Positions 26,309 through 33,109 of a stretch of DNA of 64,000 nt are shown piece after piece. This DNA comes from an uncultured Clostridia bacterium. GTDB taxonomy: Bacteria; Bacillota; Clostridia; Christensenellales; Borkfalkiaceae. The DNA is taken from assembly GCA_944342025.1 (NCBI GenBank), contig CALVMD010000001.1, positions 62,001-126,000 of the forward strand, written 5' to 3'. How positions within the stretch are numbered: the stretch's first letter is position 1; the number at the start of each line of letters is the position of its first letter. The notes beneath the pieces are model-generated. The model worked only from the letters and a program-made list of their open reading frames with translations, was not told where the DNA came from and did no database searches. The translations under genes were made by a program, and so were the position numbers.

Positions 26309-27934
26309 TTATCCTTCGATATGTATGCGAAGATACCGGTGCTGCTGCATGTCGCCCGTACAGACGACGTAATAATGGTCGCGGGGCAGCGGATAATCGC
26401 CTAAATGCAAGGCTCCGAGCGTCACTGTACCGCCCCTGCCGACGATCTCCTCGCTCATGATCTTGCTGCGGACGGGACCAGGCGCGCCGCGCACGATATA
26501 CAGGGTCAAAAAAGAGCGGGGGCGAAAGGCGATGCCCGTGAGCAAAGACGCGACCATGTCGATGCAGACAAATCCCTCCTCTTCCCTTGAGAAACAGGTG
26601 CTCAGCTTGTCATACCAAGCCCCTTCGGGTTCGTCCAGATGCAGAAACAATTCGGGGATCTGCCCCTCGGTATGCAGTAGGCTGTGCGCACAGCTGCCCG
26701 TTACGGCTATTTTCTCCCGGCGCAGGACAGGCCCTGCACCCAAGAGCTCCCCGAACGTCCAGACAGATGTGTCGGCGGGATACGTTCCGCGGAGCAGATC
26801 CAGGATGCGCTCCGCCGCAAAATGCCCAACGATTGAAGAGGACGTCATCACCTGCGGCTGCACCTCTTTCGGGACGGCGCCGCCCGCGCAGGAAGTGCGC
26901 TCGAGCAGCTTTTCCGCAGACCGATTGAAAGTTAGGTGTTCGCAGTCGTAGCAAGCGCAGCCCCGTGAAGGCGGTTCTACGCAGACGGTGCCCGAAAATT
27001 TCGGCTCGCCGAAGACGCCCTTGTAGGACGTGCCCGCATTGACGAACCATGCTCCGGCAAGTTTTGCATTGACGGAGGCGAACTGGCGAACTTCACTGTT
27101 GTCGGCGGGGCAATACACGATATCGAAATACCTCATAAACCCGCCGCCGAGCAGCATCGCGTCCGCCCTGAGCCCGACGAAGCGGTACTCCCCGCGGCAG
27201 AGTTTCGCCGCGGCGCGGGCGGTCTCCTCCGCCTTGGGTTTCCCCGCTGCACCGACCGCGTCTACAATGGCGGAGCGCGGCGCGTTTTCAATGCCGAACA
27301 GATCGGAATCGACTAACAGGATGTCGAGCGGCTCCCCCGAGGCGAGCAGATCGCGCAAGGTCGCCGAACCCAGCGTCCCGCAACCGATCCAGAGGATCTT
27401 TTTCGCTCTCCCGGGAATAAATCCGTCGCTCCGGTACAGGACCGCGGGCAACGGACTGCGCGCGCCATACACCTCGACGGGGCTGGGTTTGCGCTCGGGA
27501 AGGACGCGGAACACGGTCACCTTTTCATATTTGCCGTCCACGGTATAGCGGCGGCAGAGGATACGGCGCGTGGAGGGGGAAACGACCATGATATAATCGG
27601 GAAATAAGCGCATCATGTGTTCGTCCACCCCCGATATAAAGGCGTCAAACGCGGCATGCGAATGGACGGTAAAGACATGTACGTCCTGCAGGCGCAGCCC
27701 GTGTTCCTTTGCATAGCGCATACGGTAAAGGGAGACCTTGTCCCGCTCCTGCGCCGAAAAGGTGAATTCCGCGCCGCTTCCCACCCCCGCACAGGGGAAA
27801 TACTCGACGGCGACGGCCGTCTGTTCATCGATACATACAGCGAGCAGAAACCCGCCGCATTCGTGCCGGCTGTCCTCATTGATGTGTTGAAAAATCGCTT
27901 GTTCAATGCCATACGACATGATAAGCCTCTGCAT
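26309..27934 (-). CDS. Fused JAMM/MPN peptidase and E1-like (ThiF) adenylating enzyme
   Basis: 541 aa. Residues 1-145 are a JAB/MPN domain with a complete JAMM site: Glu25 (ECGGFLL), H91-S-H93, seven residues, S101-x-x-D104. Residues 170-400 are an E1/ThiF Rossmann domain: IGCGTLGS (184-190), acidic VDSD (208-211), ENAPRS and the Lys232 region, then a zinc knuckle C326-x-C328-x-x-C331 and a candidate catalytic Cys349. Residues 400-541 are an additional domain I do not recognise. JAMM enzymes trim or remove Ubl tails and E1s adenylate the exposed C-terminal Gly. Start chosen at AGGAGG plus 8 nt; two upstream ATGs lack sites. Confidence 0.9.
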   Translation of the reverse strand: MQRLIMSYGIEQAIFQHINEDSRHECGGFLLAVCIDEQTAVAVEYFPCAGVGSGAEFTFSAQERDKVSLYRMRYAKEHGLRLQDVHVFTVHSHAAFDAFISGVDEHMMRLFPDYIMVVSPSTRRILCRRYTVDGKYEKVTVFRVLPERKPSPVEVYGARSPLPAVLYRSDGFIPGRAKKILWIGCGTLGSATLRDLLASGEPLDILLVDSDLFGIENAPRSAIVDAVGAAGKPKAEETARAAAKLCRGEYRFVGLRADAMLLGGGFMRYFDIVYCPADNSEVRQFASVNAKLAGAWFVNAGTSYKGVFGEPKFSGTVCVEPPSRGCACYDCEHLTFNRSAEKLLERTSCAGGAVPKEVQPQVMTSSSIVGHFAAERILDLLRGTYPADTSVWTFGELLGAGPVLRREKIAVTGSCAHSLLHTEGQIPELFLHLDEPEGAWYDKLSTCFSREEEGFVCIDMVASLLTGIAFRPRSFLTLYIVRGAPGPVRSKIMSEEIVGRGGTVTLGALHLGDYPLPRDHYYVVCTGDMQQHRYLRIHIEG

Positions 27935-27972
27935 ATGCGATACCTCCTGCATGATTTGCGGCAATGCGCCGC

Positions 27973-28206
27973 TCAACGGAAATGCAACAAGCGGGAAAGG
28001 AGCGAGCGCTTCTTTTCGGCGCGTTCGCCCGGCGGAAGGACGCGTTTTTCCCAGATAAGCCGGTCGGCGCATTCACTGCACAGGCGGCGCCAAAGGCCGT
28101 CCTCTCCCTGCACCTCGATCCCTTTCGGCGTGTAGACGCAACGGCAGCATGTACAAAGTTTGAGTGCACCGCCTTCGGGGATCCTTGACAACAACGCTTT
28201 TTTCAT
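27973..28206 (-). CDS. Small cysteine-rich protein of the Ubl operon
   Basis: 77 aa with C18-x-C20-C21-x-C23 and C43-x-x-C46, a possible zinc finger, followed by a basic tail (RAEKKRSLLSRLLHFR). The start at 28206 has GGGAGG upstream; the open frame runs further 5' only as a shadow of the E1-like gene. No family recognised. Like the 161-aa protein, it could be a binding partner of the E1 or E2. Confidence 0.65.
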   Translation of the reverse strand: MKKALLSRIPEGGALKLCTCCRCVYTPKGIEVQGEDGLWRRLCSECADRLIWEKRVLPPGERAEKKRSLLSRLLHFR

Positions 28207-28217
28207 GGGGTACCTCC

Positions 28218-28949
28218 CTACAGCCGAATGCGACGGATGCCGCCCGCACCGACGCGGAAGAGAAGGCCTCCGAGCAAAGGATTTCCGCGGATGAGAACCT
28301 GCAATGCGAGTTCGGACGCGATATCCGCCAAAAAGACTGATCCTTCGCACGGCGCACGCTCGTCGCGGAAGCAACGTCTGCGGGCTTCCAGGCTTTCGGG
28401 AAAGAGCAGGTAGACGGCGCCCTCTCCCTCTCTGCCTTTGAGAACGACGGCAGGCTTACCGCAATAGGCCGCGGCGCGCAGACTGCTGCGCGGCAGCGGG
28501 CCGACGGCGACGAGAAAATCGTAGCTTCTGATCATGCGCTCCGGCGGCTTTTTGCTGTGCAGCGCCGCGAATACGCCCGAAAACGGGGTACTCCCGGACA
28601 GCCGCTCCGCCACGGTGCGGGCGGCAGACCGACCGTCCGGCAGGACCGCCGAGGAGCAAAGGCCGATGCGGCCCACCCCGGACAAGGCACAGTTTTCCGC
28701 CACCCGCTCCATCGCCGCGGCATCGTTCCCGGCGATGAGGATGCCCTTCCCCTGCACAGCGCACAGGGAATGCGCGAATCTCTTATCGATATCGCCGCGC
28801 TTGCTTTTAGGAACACGATCACGGGAAACGTATTCAGCGTATTCCGCACCCAGCTTTCCGCTAGGCGCTCGCAGGGCGTCGGAAAAATATTCCGCGCACT
28901 CCAGGCAGCAGTGTTCCAATGAGGCAGCGATCTCTTGCAAATTATTCAT
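28218..28949 (-). CDS. Degenerate E1-like (ThiF-fold) protein
   Basis: 243 aa. From residue 60 it shows the E1 Rossmann pattern with a changed nucleotide loop (GILIAGNDAAAMERVAENCALSGVGRIGLCSS in place of GxGxxG..G). Near the end there is the E1-typical closing block (FLADIASELALQVLIRGNPLLGGLLFRVGAGGIRRIRL compared with helix-LLLG-PL-G-LL-FD). The acidic and Arg/Lys adenylation residues are not evident, so it is probably catalytically dead and may pair with the active JAMM-E1 as in heterodimeric E1s. The N-terminus has a C14-C15-x-x-C18 cluster. Start has AAAGGAGG. Confidence 0.7.
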   Translation of the reverse strand: MNNLQEIAASLEHCCLECAEYFSDALRAPSGKLGAEYAEYVSRDRVPKSKRGDIDKRFAHSLCAVQGKGILIAGNDAAAMERVAENCALSGVGRIGLCSSAVLPDGRSAARTVAERLSGSTPFSGVFAALHSKKPPERMIRSYDFLVAVGPLPRSSLRAAAYCGKPAVVLKGREGEGAVYLLFPESLEARRRCFRDERAPCEGSVFLADIASELALQVLIRGNPLLGGLLFRVGAGGIRRIRL

Positions 28950-28962
28950 GACATGCCTCCTT

Positions 28963-29529
28963 TTAACCGCCGAAATAATGGGCAAACTTCTTCCGAAGAC
29001 CGACGGTATCCAGCGAAAAGGTGCTCGGAAGGGTTTTGCGCGCCTCCTTTTGCAAGGCCGCTTTGGTGCGCATGATCTCAGAAATACTCGTCCCCATGCT
29101 GTTGGAGGCGCGGTCTGCCGCCGCCTTGTCCGTGACATTCGTACGGAGAACGGTTTCCACCATCCATAGGGCGAGTTCTGTGATATTCGCGGAACGGTTG
29201 ACCCCGCCCCAGCAGGGACTGCCCGCGGGAAAGATATTACAGTGACGGAACGCCTTGTGCGCTGCCAACTCGCCCACATATATCTTAAATTCGCCCTGCT
29301 GGAAGGGTCGGACACGGATATCCCCGTTGGGCAAAGGGGTGAGCCAGGTCATCGGAAGAAGACAGAATATACAGCCGACCTGCCCTTTGTCATACGGGAT
29401 GCCCTGAAATGTCAGGACCGCCTTCGTCGGATCGGTGCTAAAACGGCTGACTCCGCCGAAAGGCACGCCGAGCGTCATCGCGATAGCAAACCCGATCTTC
29501 CGATACATTTCGAGTGTAGTAGTTGCCAT
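28963..29529 (-). CDS. E2-like ubiquitin-conjugating-fold protein (Prok-E2/PRTRC-B-like) ending in Gly-Gly
   Basis: 188 aa. It contains H96-C97-N98, seven residues, C106 (GSPCWGG), which has the spacing of the eukaryotic E2 signature HPN..G-x-x-C, so Cys106 is the candidate thioester cysteine. The preceding strands (GQVGCIFCLLPMTWLTPLP..IRVRPFQQGEFKIYVGELAAHKAF) fit the prokaryotic E2 family that includes PRTRC protein B. After the Cys there is the usual helix (ITELALWMVETVLRT). The last residues are HYFGG, a Gly-Gly end unusual for an E2. Start with GGAGG at 29529. Second gene of the operon. Confidence 0.78.
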   Translation of the reverse strand: MATTTLEMYRKIGFAIAMTLGVPFGGVSRFSTDPTKAVLTFQGIPYDKGQVGCIFCLLPMTWLTPLPNGDIRVRPFQQGEFKIYVGELAAHKAFRHCNIFPAGSPCWGGVNRSANITELALWMVETVLRTNVTDKAAADRASNSMGTSISEIMRTKAALQKEARKTLPSTFSLDTVGLRKKFAHYFGG

Positions 29530-29614
29530 GACAGACCTCCTTTTCCCCGCAGACCGCCCGAACGGCCCTTGCGTCCGGCGGGCGGTCTGCCTGCGGGACA
29601 TTTATTTTTTGGGC

Positions 29615-29947
29615 TCAGCCGACCTTGGCTTCGACAGAGACGGTGACGGAAAGGTCTTCCCCGTCTGCCGCCTCGATGATCTCAATTGCCTCGCGCTGGG
29701 CGGACAGCGGACTGTTCCAGTCAAGCGCGACGCTGCGGGAAAAATCATGTGAGGCGAGGCGGGCACAGAACGTTCCGCCGTTACGGTAGGCACCGCTCTC
29801 TATCAGACTTTTCAACTCGGGGCTGATCTCGCCCTCGCCGAGGCGGGCAACGCTTTCCTGAATGATGCCGGAAATCGGTTGCTCGACGGATGCAGTGGTG
29901 CGAAAGATGCACGAGTCGTTAAGTGAAATTATAAGATTTGCGTTCAT
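29615..29947 (-). CDS. Candidate ubiquitin-like modifier (first gene of the operon)
   Basis: 110 aa. Predicted layout is strand-strand (NLIISLND, CIFRTTASV), helix (SGIIQESVARLG), helix (SPELKSLIESG), strands (GTFCARLAS, SRSVALDW), helix (REAIEIIEAA) and a last strand LSVTVSVEAKVG ending in a terminal Gly. A beta-hairpin start, central helix and C-terminal Gly fit a beta-grasp Ubl such as PRTRC protein C, but the protein is longer than usual and I see no sequence match. It is the best Ubl candidate because it is first in an operon with E1, E2 and JAMM genes. It may instead be an accessory protein. Confidence 0.5.
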   Translation of the reverse strand: MNANLIISLNDSCIFRTTASVEQPISGIIQESVARLGEGEISPELKSLIESGAYRNGGTFCARLASHDFSRSVALDWNSPLSAQREAIEIIEAADGEDLSVTVSVEAKVG

Positions 29948-30054
29948 AATAAGATAAAACCTCCAATTTTTTTCATCTATCTGCTCGCCAATGTCCGCGT
30001 CCGGCCATCGGCGTTTTTTGCGGAGGCGCTCGCCTCTTTTTTGTTTGTAACTAC

Positions 30055-30083
30055 ATCATAGCACGGGACAATGACAAAAGCAA
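30055..30083 (-). promoter_or_regulatory. Sigma-A promoter of the Ubl operon
   Basis: Minus strand TTGCTT (30078-30083), 17-bp spacer, TATGAT (30055-30060), about 108 bp before the first gene. Confidence 0.7.
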
Positions 30084-30130
30084 TAGCGAAAGTCGTCATA
30101 TTTTTTGACAAAAATTTTATAAAATGTCAT
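30071..30130. promoter_or_regulatory. Cluster of TGACA/TGTCA half-sites with a 12-bp palindrome
   Basis: ATGACA (30071-30076), CGTCAT (30094-30099), TTGACA (30105-30110) and ATGTCAT (30124-30130). The last two flank the perfect palindrome ATTTTATAAAAT (30114-30125). The cluster covers the -35 and upstream region of the Ubl-operon promoter and faces the divergent cassette. It is a plausible operator region. Confidence 0.5.
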
Positions 30131-30228
30131 TTTTTAAAAGAAAAACCCGGGAAGAAAAATAAAAATATTTTTTTCCGTGAAAAAACTTTTTTGAAAAAAT
30201 GTTTACACTAAAAAAGAAAGCTACACTA

Positions 30229-30257
30229 TTGACTTTTAACCCTGCCATTGGTATAAT
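30229..30257 (+). promoter_or_regulatory. Sigma-A promoter of the divergent radical-SAM cassette
   Basis: TTGACT (30229-30234), 17-bp spacer, TATAAT (30252-30257), 62 bp before the first gene. Between the two divergent promoters the DNA (30131-30228) is A/T-rich and holds no gene. Confidence 0.85.
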
Positions 30258-30319
30258 ACAATTACGGATAAGGACAAAAATTTTTTCGACGATTTTAACA
30301 AAGGGCAGGTGTACCGCCT

Positions 30320-30943
30320 ATGGAGAAAAACGAAAGCATTGACCTGTTCGCGCATGCCAAGGCGCTTGCCGACAGCACGGAAACAGACCCGAGAAGATTG
30401 GACCCGGAATACAGGGATGTGATCATCGAATTGCACTGGAATTTTGCCTGCCCGGATATCGGACTGGTCGACAGCAATAACCGACAGGTTATCGACCTGC
30501 GCGAGACCGGAAAAGTTTTATATGCGCTGCGGAACGACCCCGTTGTAAGGAAAAAAATCTGCCGTCACTCCCGCGTGTATAAAGAAGGCCTCTATCTCGG
30601 TGTTTTCATCGAACCGGGCGTTACACGCACCAATATCCGCCGCGACCCCTGCAAAAGAAATTATAACTGCGAGGGTTGTGAAGAATATTATACAGACTGC
30701 GTGAGCACACGATCCCTCGCGCGCTACTTTGCTCCCGCGATGACCGAAAATCAGATCAAGGAGATAGAAACCTATACCAAGAACAACGGAGAAGAGCATG
30801 TCGCGCAGAATATCACTCTGCCCAAACTTCTTCTCTACGCTCGCCTCAGCGAACGACCTCTGCGTGATTTACTCATCCTCAGAGACGGCTACTACCTGGC
30901 AGAGGACGGCTATATCTATAAAGAAGAAATTAAAGACGATTAA
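30320..30943 (+). CDS. Unknown cytoplasmic protein of the radical-SAM cassette
   Basis: 207 aa. No signal peptide or membrane segment. A middle region holds several cysteines (RRDPCKRNYNCEGCEEYYTDC), which could bind a metal or an iron-sulfur cluster. The rest is mixed helix and strand, ending with an acidic tail. No family is recognised. It is the first gene after a strong promoter and lies 17 bp before the peptide gene, so it is probably needed for making, sensing or exporting the peptide. Confidence 0.7.
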   Translation: MEKNESIDLFAHAKALADSTETDPRRLDPEYRDVIIELHWNFACPDIGLVDSNNRQVIDLRETGKVLYALRNDPVVRKKICRHSRVYKEGLYLGVFIEPGVTRTNIRRDPCKRNYNCEGCEEYYTDCVSTRSLARYFAPAMTENQIKEIETYTKNNGEEHVAQNITLPKLLLYARLSERPLRDLLILRDGYYLAEDGYIYKEEIKDD

Positions 30944-30960
30944 TCGAAACAGGAGAAACA

Positions 30961-31107
30961 ATGAATACAGAAAATAAACAGCAGCCCACGCTGACGGACG
31001 TCAGCGCTACAAACGGGCAATACAGTTCCATGAGCTGTGAACCTTCTGACGAATACGAATCCCCCGCTTCATCCTGCTCTCCGGATTCAGGATGCTGGCC
31101 CGACTAA
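30961..31107 (+). CDS. Putative RiPP precursor peptide, 48 aa
   Basis: Starts MNTENKQQPT and ends CSPDSGCWPD, with CAGGAG 6 nt before the ATG. The N-terminal half is polar, leader-like and Cys-free (residues 1-22). The C-terminal half has three cysteines (26, 39, 45) among Ser, Pro, Asp and Glu. It ends 5 bp before the radical-SAM/SPASM gene, whose ribosome-binding site overlaps its stop. This is the usual place and form of a thioether or other radical-SAM-modified peptide precursor. It is too short for routine ORF calling. Confidence 0.7.
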   Translation: MNTENKQQPTLTDVSATNGQYSSMSCEPSDEYESPASSCSPDSGCWPD

Positions 31108-31112
31108 GAAGG

Positions 31113-32321
31113 ATGTTTGAGATCAACGGCGGCGTCTTTTTCGTCGAAGGTGCGGCGGGCGGCGCGATCTACTTTCCCAAGCGGGAAAAGATCTATTCCG
31201 TCAACAGAGAGGGAGTCCGCATCCTGCGCAGTTATGTACGGGGCGAACCTCTTACCAAAGAGACAGACCGCACCTATCTGGAAACACTGCGAGAGGAAGG
31301 GCTGATTTCGGACGGGTTTATACCGCGCCCCTTCGATCCCCCCAAAGACGAGACGCTCACGCTGCACTTTGCCTGGCTGGAACTGACGGAGGGGTGCAAC
31401 CTGAAATGTCTGCACTGCTATGAGGGGAACGACCACCGCAAACGGGAGAGTGAGCTCGGTTTGCAGCGCTGGAAAGAGATCTTGCGGGAGCTACGCGGCG
31501 CCGGGTGCGAGCGCATCCAGCTGACGGGAGGAGAGATCTGCACCGTCCCCTTCGCCCGCGAGCTGCTCGTGGACGCGGCGGGGCTCGGGTTCCGCGAGAT
31601 CACCGTCTTCACTAACGCGACGCTGCTCGACAGAGAATGGATCGACCTCTTCAGGAGGTGCGGCGTCTGCGTCCGCTTTTCCCTCTACGGAGCGAGCCCA
31701 GAAGTCCACGACCGCGTGACTGCGACGGAGGGAAGCTTTGAAAAGACGACCGCAAACGTCAAATCTATGCTGGCACAGGGCATTTGCGTCAGCCCTGCAA
31801 TCGTGATCTTGCGAGAAAACCAAGAGGACGCGGAAAATATCCGGAAATTCGTCCTCTCTCTCGGCATGCGCTATGATGGCTTTGACGTCATCCGCTGCGT
31901 GAAGGGCGGAACGCAGCCTGTGCATCTCCCGACGGACAAGGCCGCCCTGCATTCGCAGTACCGCTCCCGTCCCCTCTTCCGCGTCACCAAAGAGAGGTTT
32001 TCCGATGCCCTGCACCGCAACACCTGTTGGTACGGGAAGTTTGTCGTCATGCCGACGGGAAAAGTTGCCCCCTGCATCTTCGAGCGCGGACTGCTGCTGG
32101 GAGACCTGTCGCGCCAGTCTGTTGGCGAGATCTTACAGTCGGACGCTCTGAAAAAATGCTGGCTGTTGGACTTTTCTCAGATTGAGGAATGCCGAGAGTG
32201 CGAATACCGCTTCGCCTGTAAAGACTGCAGGCCCCTCGCCCGTGCCTGCGGCACCCCCCTTGCAAAAAACCCGCGCTGTCTCTACGACCCCGCAGAGGGG
32301 ATCTGGAAAAAGCCCGTATAA
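31113..32321 (+). CDS. Radical SAM/SPASM peptide maturase
   Basis: 402 aa. The radical SAM cluster motif is C95-x3-C99-x2-C102 (TEGCNLKCLHCYEGN). QLTGGEIC is the SAM-binding GGE motif, with E in place of the common GGEP. Residues 1-80 may hold a peptide-recognition winged helix (GGAIYFPKREKIYSVNREGVRILRSYV). The C-terminal SPASM region has CWYGKFVVMPTGKVAPC and then C-x2-C-x5-C-x2-C (CRECEYRFACKDC), ligands for auxiliary 4Fe-4S clusters. Such enzymes form thioether or C-C links in peptides. The start at 31113 is preferred over 31092, which lies inside the peptide gene, because AAGAAGG precedes it. Confidence 0.9.
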   Translation: MFEINGGVFFVEGAAGGAIYFPKREKIYSVNREGVRILRSYVRGEPLTKETDRTYLETLREEGLISDGFIPRPFDPPKDETLTLHFAWLELTEGCNLKCLHCYEGNDHRKRESELGLQRWKEILRELRGAGCERIQLTGGEICTVPFARELLVDAAGLGFREITVFTNATLLDREWIDLFRRCGVCVRFSLYGASPEVHDRVTATEGSFEKTTANVKSMLAQGICVSPAIVILRENQEDAENIRKFVLSLGMRYDGFDVIRCVKGGTQPVHLPTDKAALHSQYRSRPLFRVTKERFSDALHRNTCWYGKFVVMPTGKVAPCIFERGLLLGDLSRQSVGEILQSDALKKCWLLDFSQIEECRECEYRFACKDCRPLARACGTPLAKNPRCLYDPAEGIWKKPV

Positions 32322-32328
32322 ACAACGC

Positions 32329-32363
32329 GCCCTGCTTCGGAGAACTCCCCGCGGCAGGGCTTT
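32329..32363 (+). terminator. Weak terminator after the radical-SAM gene
   Basis: GCCCTGC / GCAGGGC stem (32329-32335 with 32354-32360), then only TTT. Read-through into 32364-32489, which shows no gene on the plus strand, is possible. Confidence 0.45.
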
Positions 32364-32489
32364 AAAAAAGCCTGCACCGTGCGCTTTTTCCCTTGCGGAC
32401 GGCACGCACGATGATGCAGGCACCCCACATACGGCGACCGTAGAGTCCTTCGTCTGCGTCAGGTTCAGATCGCTTCCCGCGAGGACCAT

Positions 32490-32848
32490 CTAATCCGCAT
32501 TCATGTAGTCCTGCAGATTATAGTCGCTCATCACAACGCCGCCGCCCGTAAGGCTGATCAAAGCATACCCGAATACGGAGACTCTGGCAGCATTCGTACC
32601 GGAGCCCGCAGGAATGGTAAGTGCAGCGTTCTCGTTTTTTACGAGAATATGCCTTCCGAAACGATCTCTTTATTGAGCCGGGCGCCCGCCTCCTTTGCCT
32701 CCTGCTTACTCGCATACTCTGAAGTATACCCATCCGCCGATGCGGCGTTTGCGTTCACACCGAAACCCGGCAACACAAGCACGCCCGCTATCAAAGCGAG
32801 GGCCAGTGCTATAACGAGAATCTGTGTCAACAGTTTGTTTTTGGTCAT
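32490..32848 (-). pseudogene. Decayed small secreted-protein gene
   Basis: The intact start encodes a signal peptide (MTKNKLLTQILVIALALALIAGV..NANA) and about 25 mature residues, then meets a stop at about 32640. In another frame the downstream DNA continues sensibly (KNENAALTIPAGSGTNAARVSVFGYALISLTGGG, ending YMNAD at the stop at 32490). After that stop the same frame continues again (MVLAGSDLNLTQTKDSTVAVCG). So there is one frameshift and one further in-frame stop. The signal peptide suggests it was exported; the function is unknown. Confidence 0.65.
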
Positions 32849-33025
32849 ATTTTACCTCCCTTTATTTTTTGGATAGCTGTATTATAAATTTCTTTTTGAC
32901 AACCTTCGATCAATTGGCTTATTTTGTATCAAATTTGGCGCATTTGCAAAACAAGGCCTTTTCTCTATCACTGAATTCAAATCAAATAGTATCTGCCGGC
33001 TATGTCGATCAGTTTTTTACTGATA

Positions 33026-33070
33026 TAAAAAAAGCCATGAAAAACGTTCTGTTTTTCATGGCCTTTTTTT
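33026..33070. terminator. Bidirectional terminator
   Basis: AAAAAAAGCCATGAAAAAC / GTTTTTCATGGCCTTTTTTT inverted repeat with a 5-nt loop, 40 bp after the stop of the leftward AlbA/HATPase gene. The rest of 32849-33109 holds no gene. Confidence 0.85.
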
Positions 33071-33109
33071 GCCCGCTATATTCCGCCGCAGAACACAGGG
33101 CGGTTGCAT

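Noticed and set aside
23801-29947. Ubl operon considered as a CBASS (Cap2/Cap3) or Bil-type defence system
   Set aside because: No CD-NTase or cyclic-nucleotide effector is present, and the JAMM and E1 are fused rather than E1-E2 fused. A defence role remains open but is not shown.
31092-31112. Upstream ATG for the radical-SAM gene
   Set aside because: It lies inside the precursor peptide gene without a ribosome-binding site; the ATG at 31113 has one.
32518-32733. 71-codon Arg-rich minus-strand frame
   Set aside because: It is the wrong frame of the decayed secreted-protein gene and has no ribosome-binding site.
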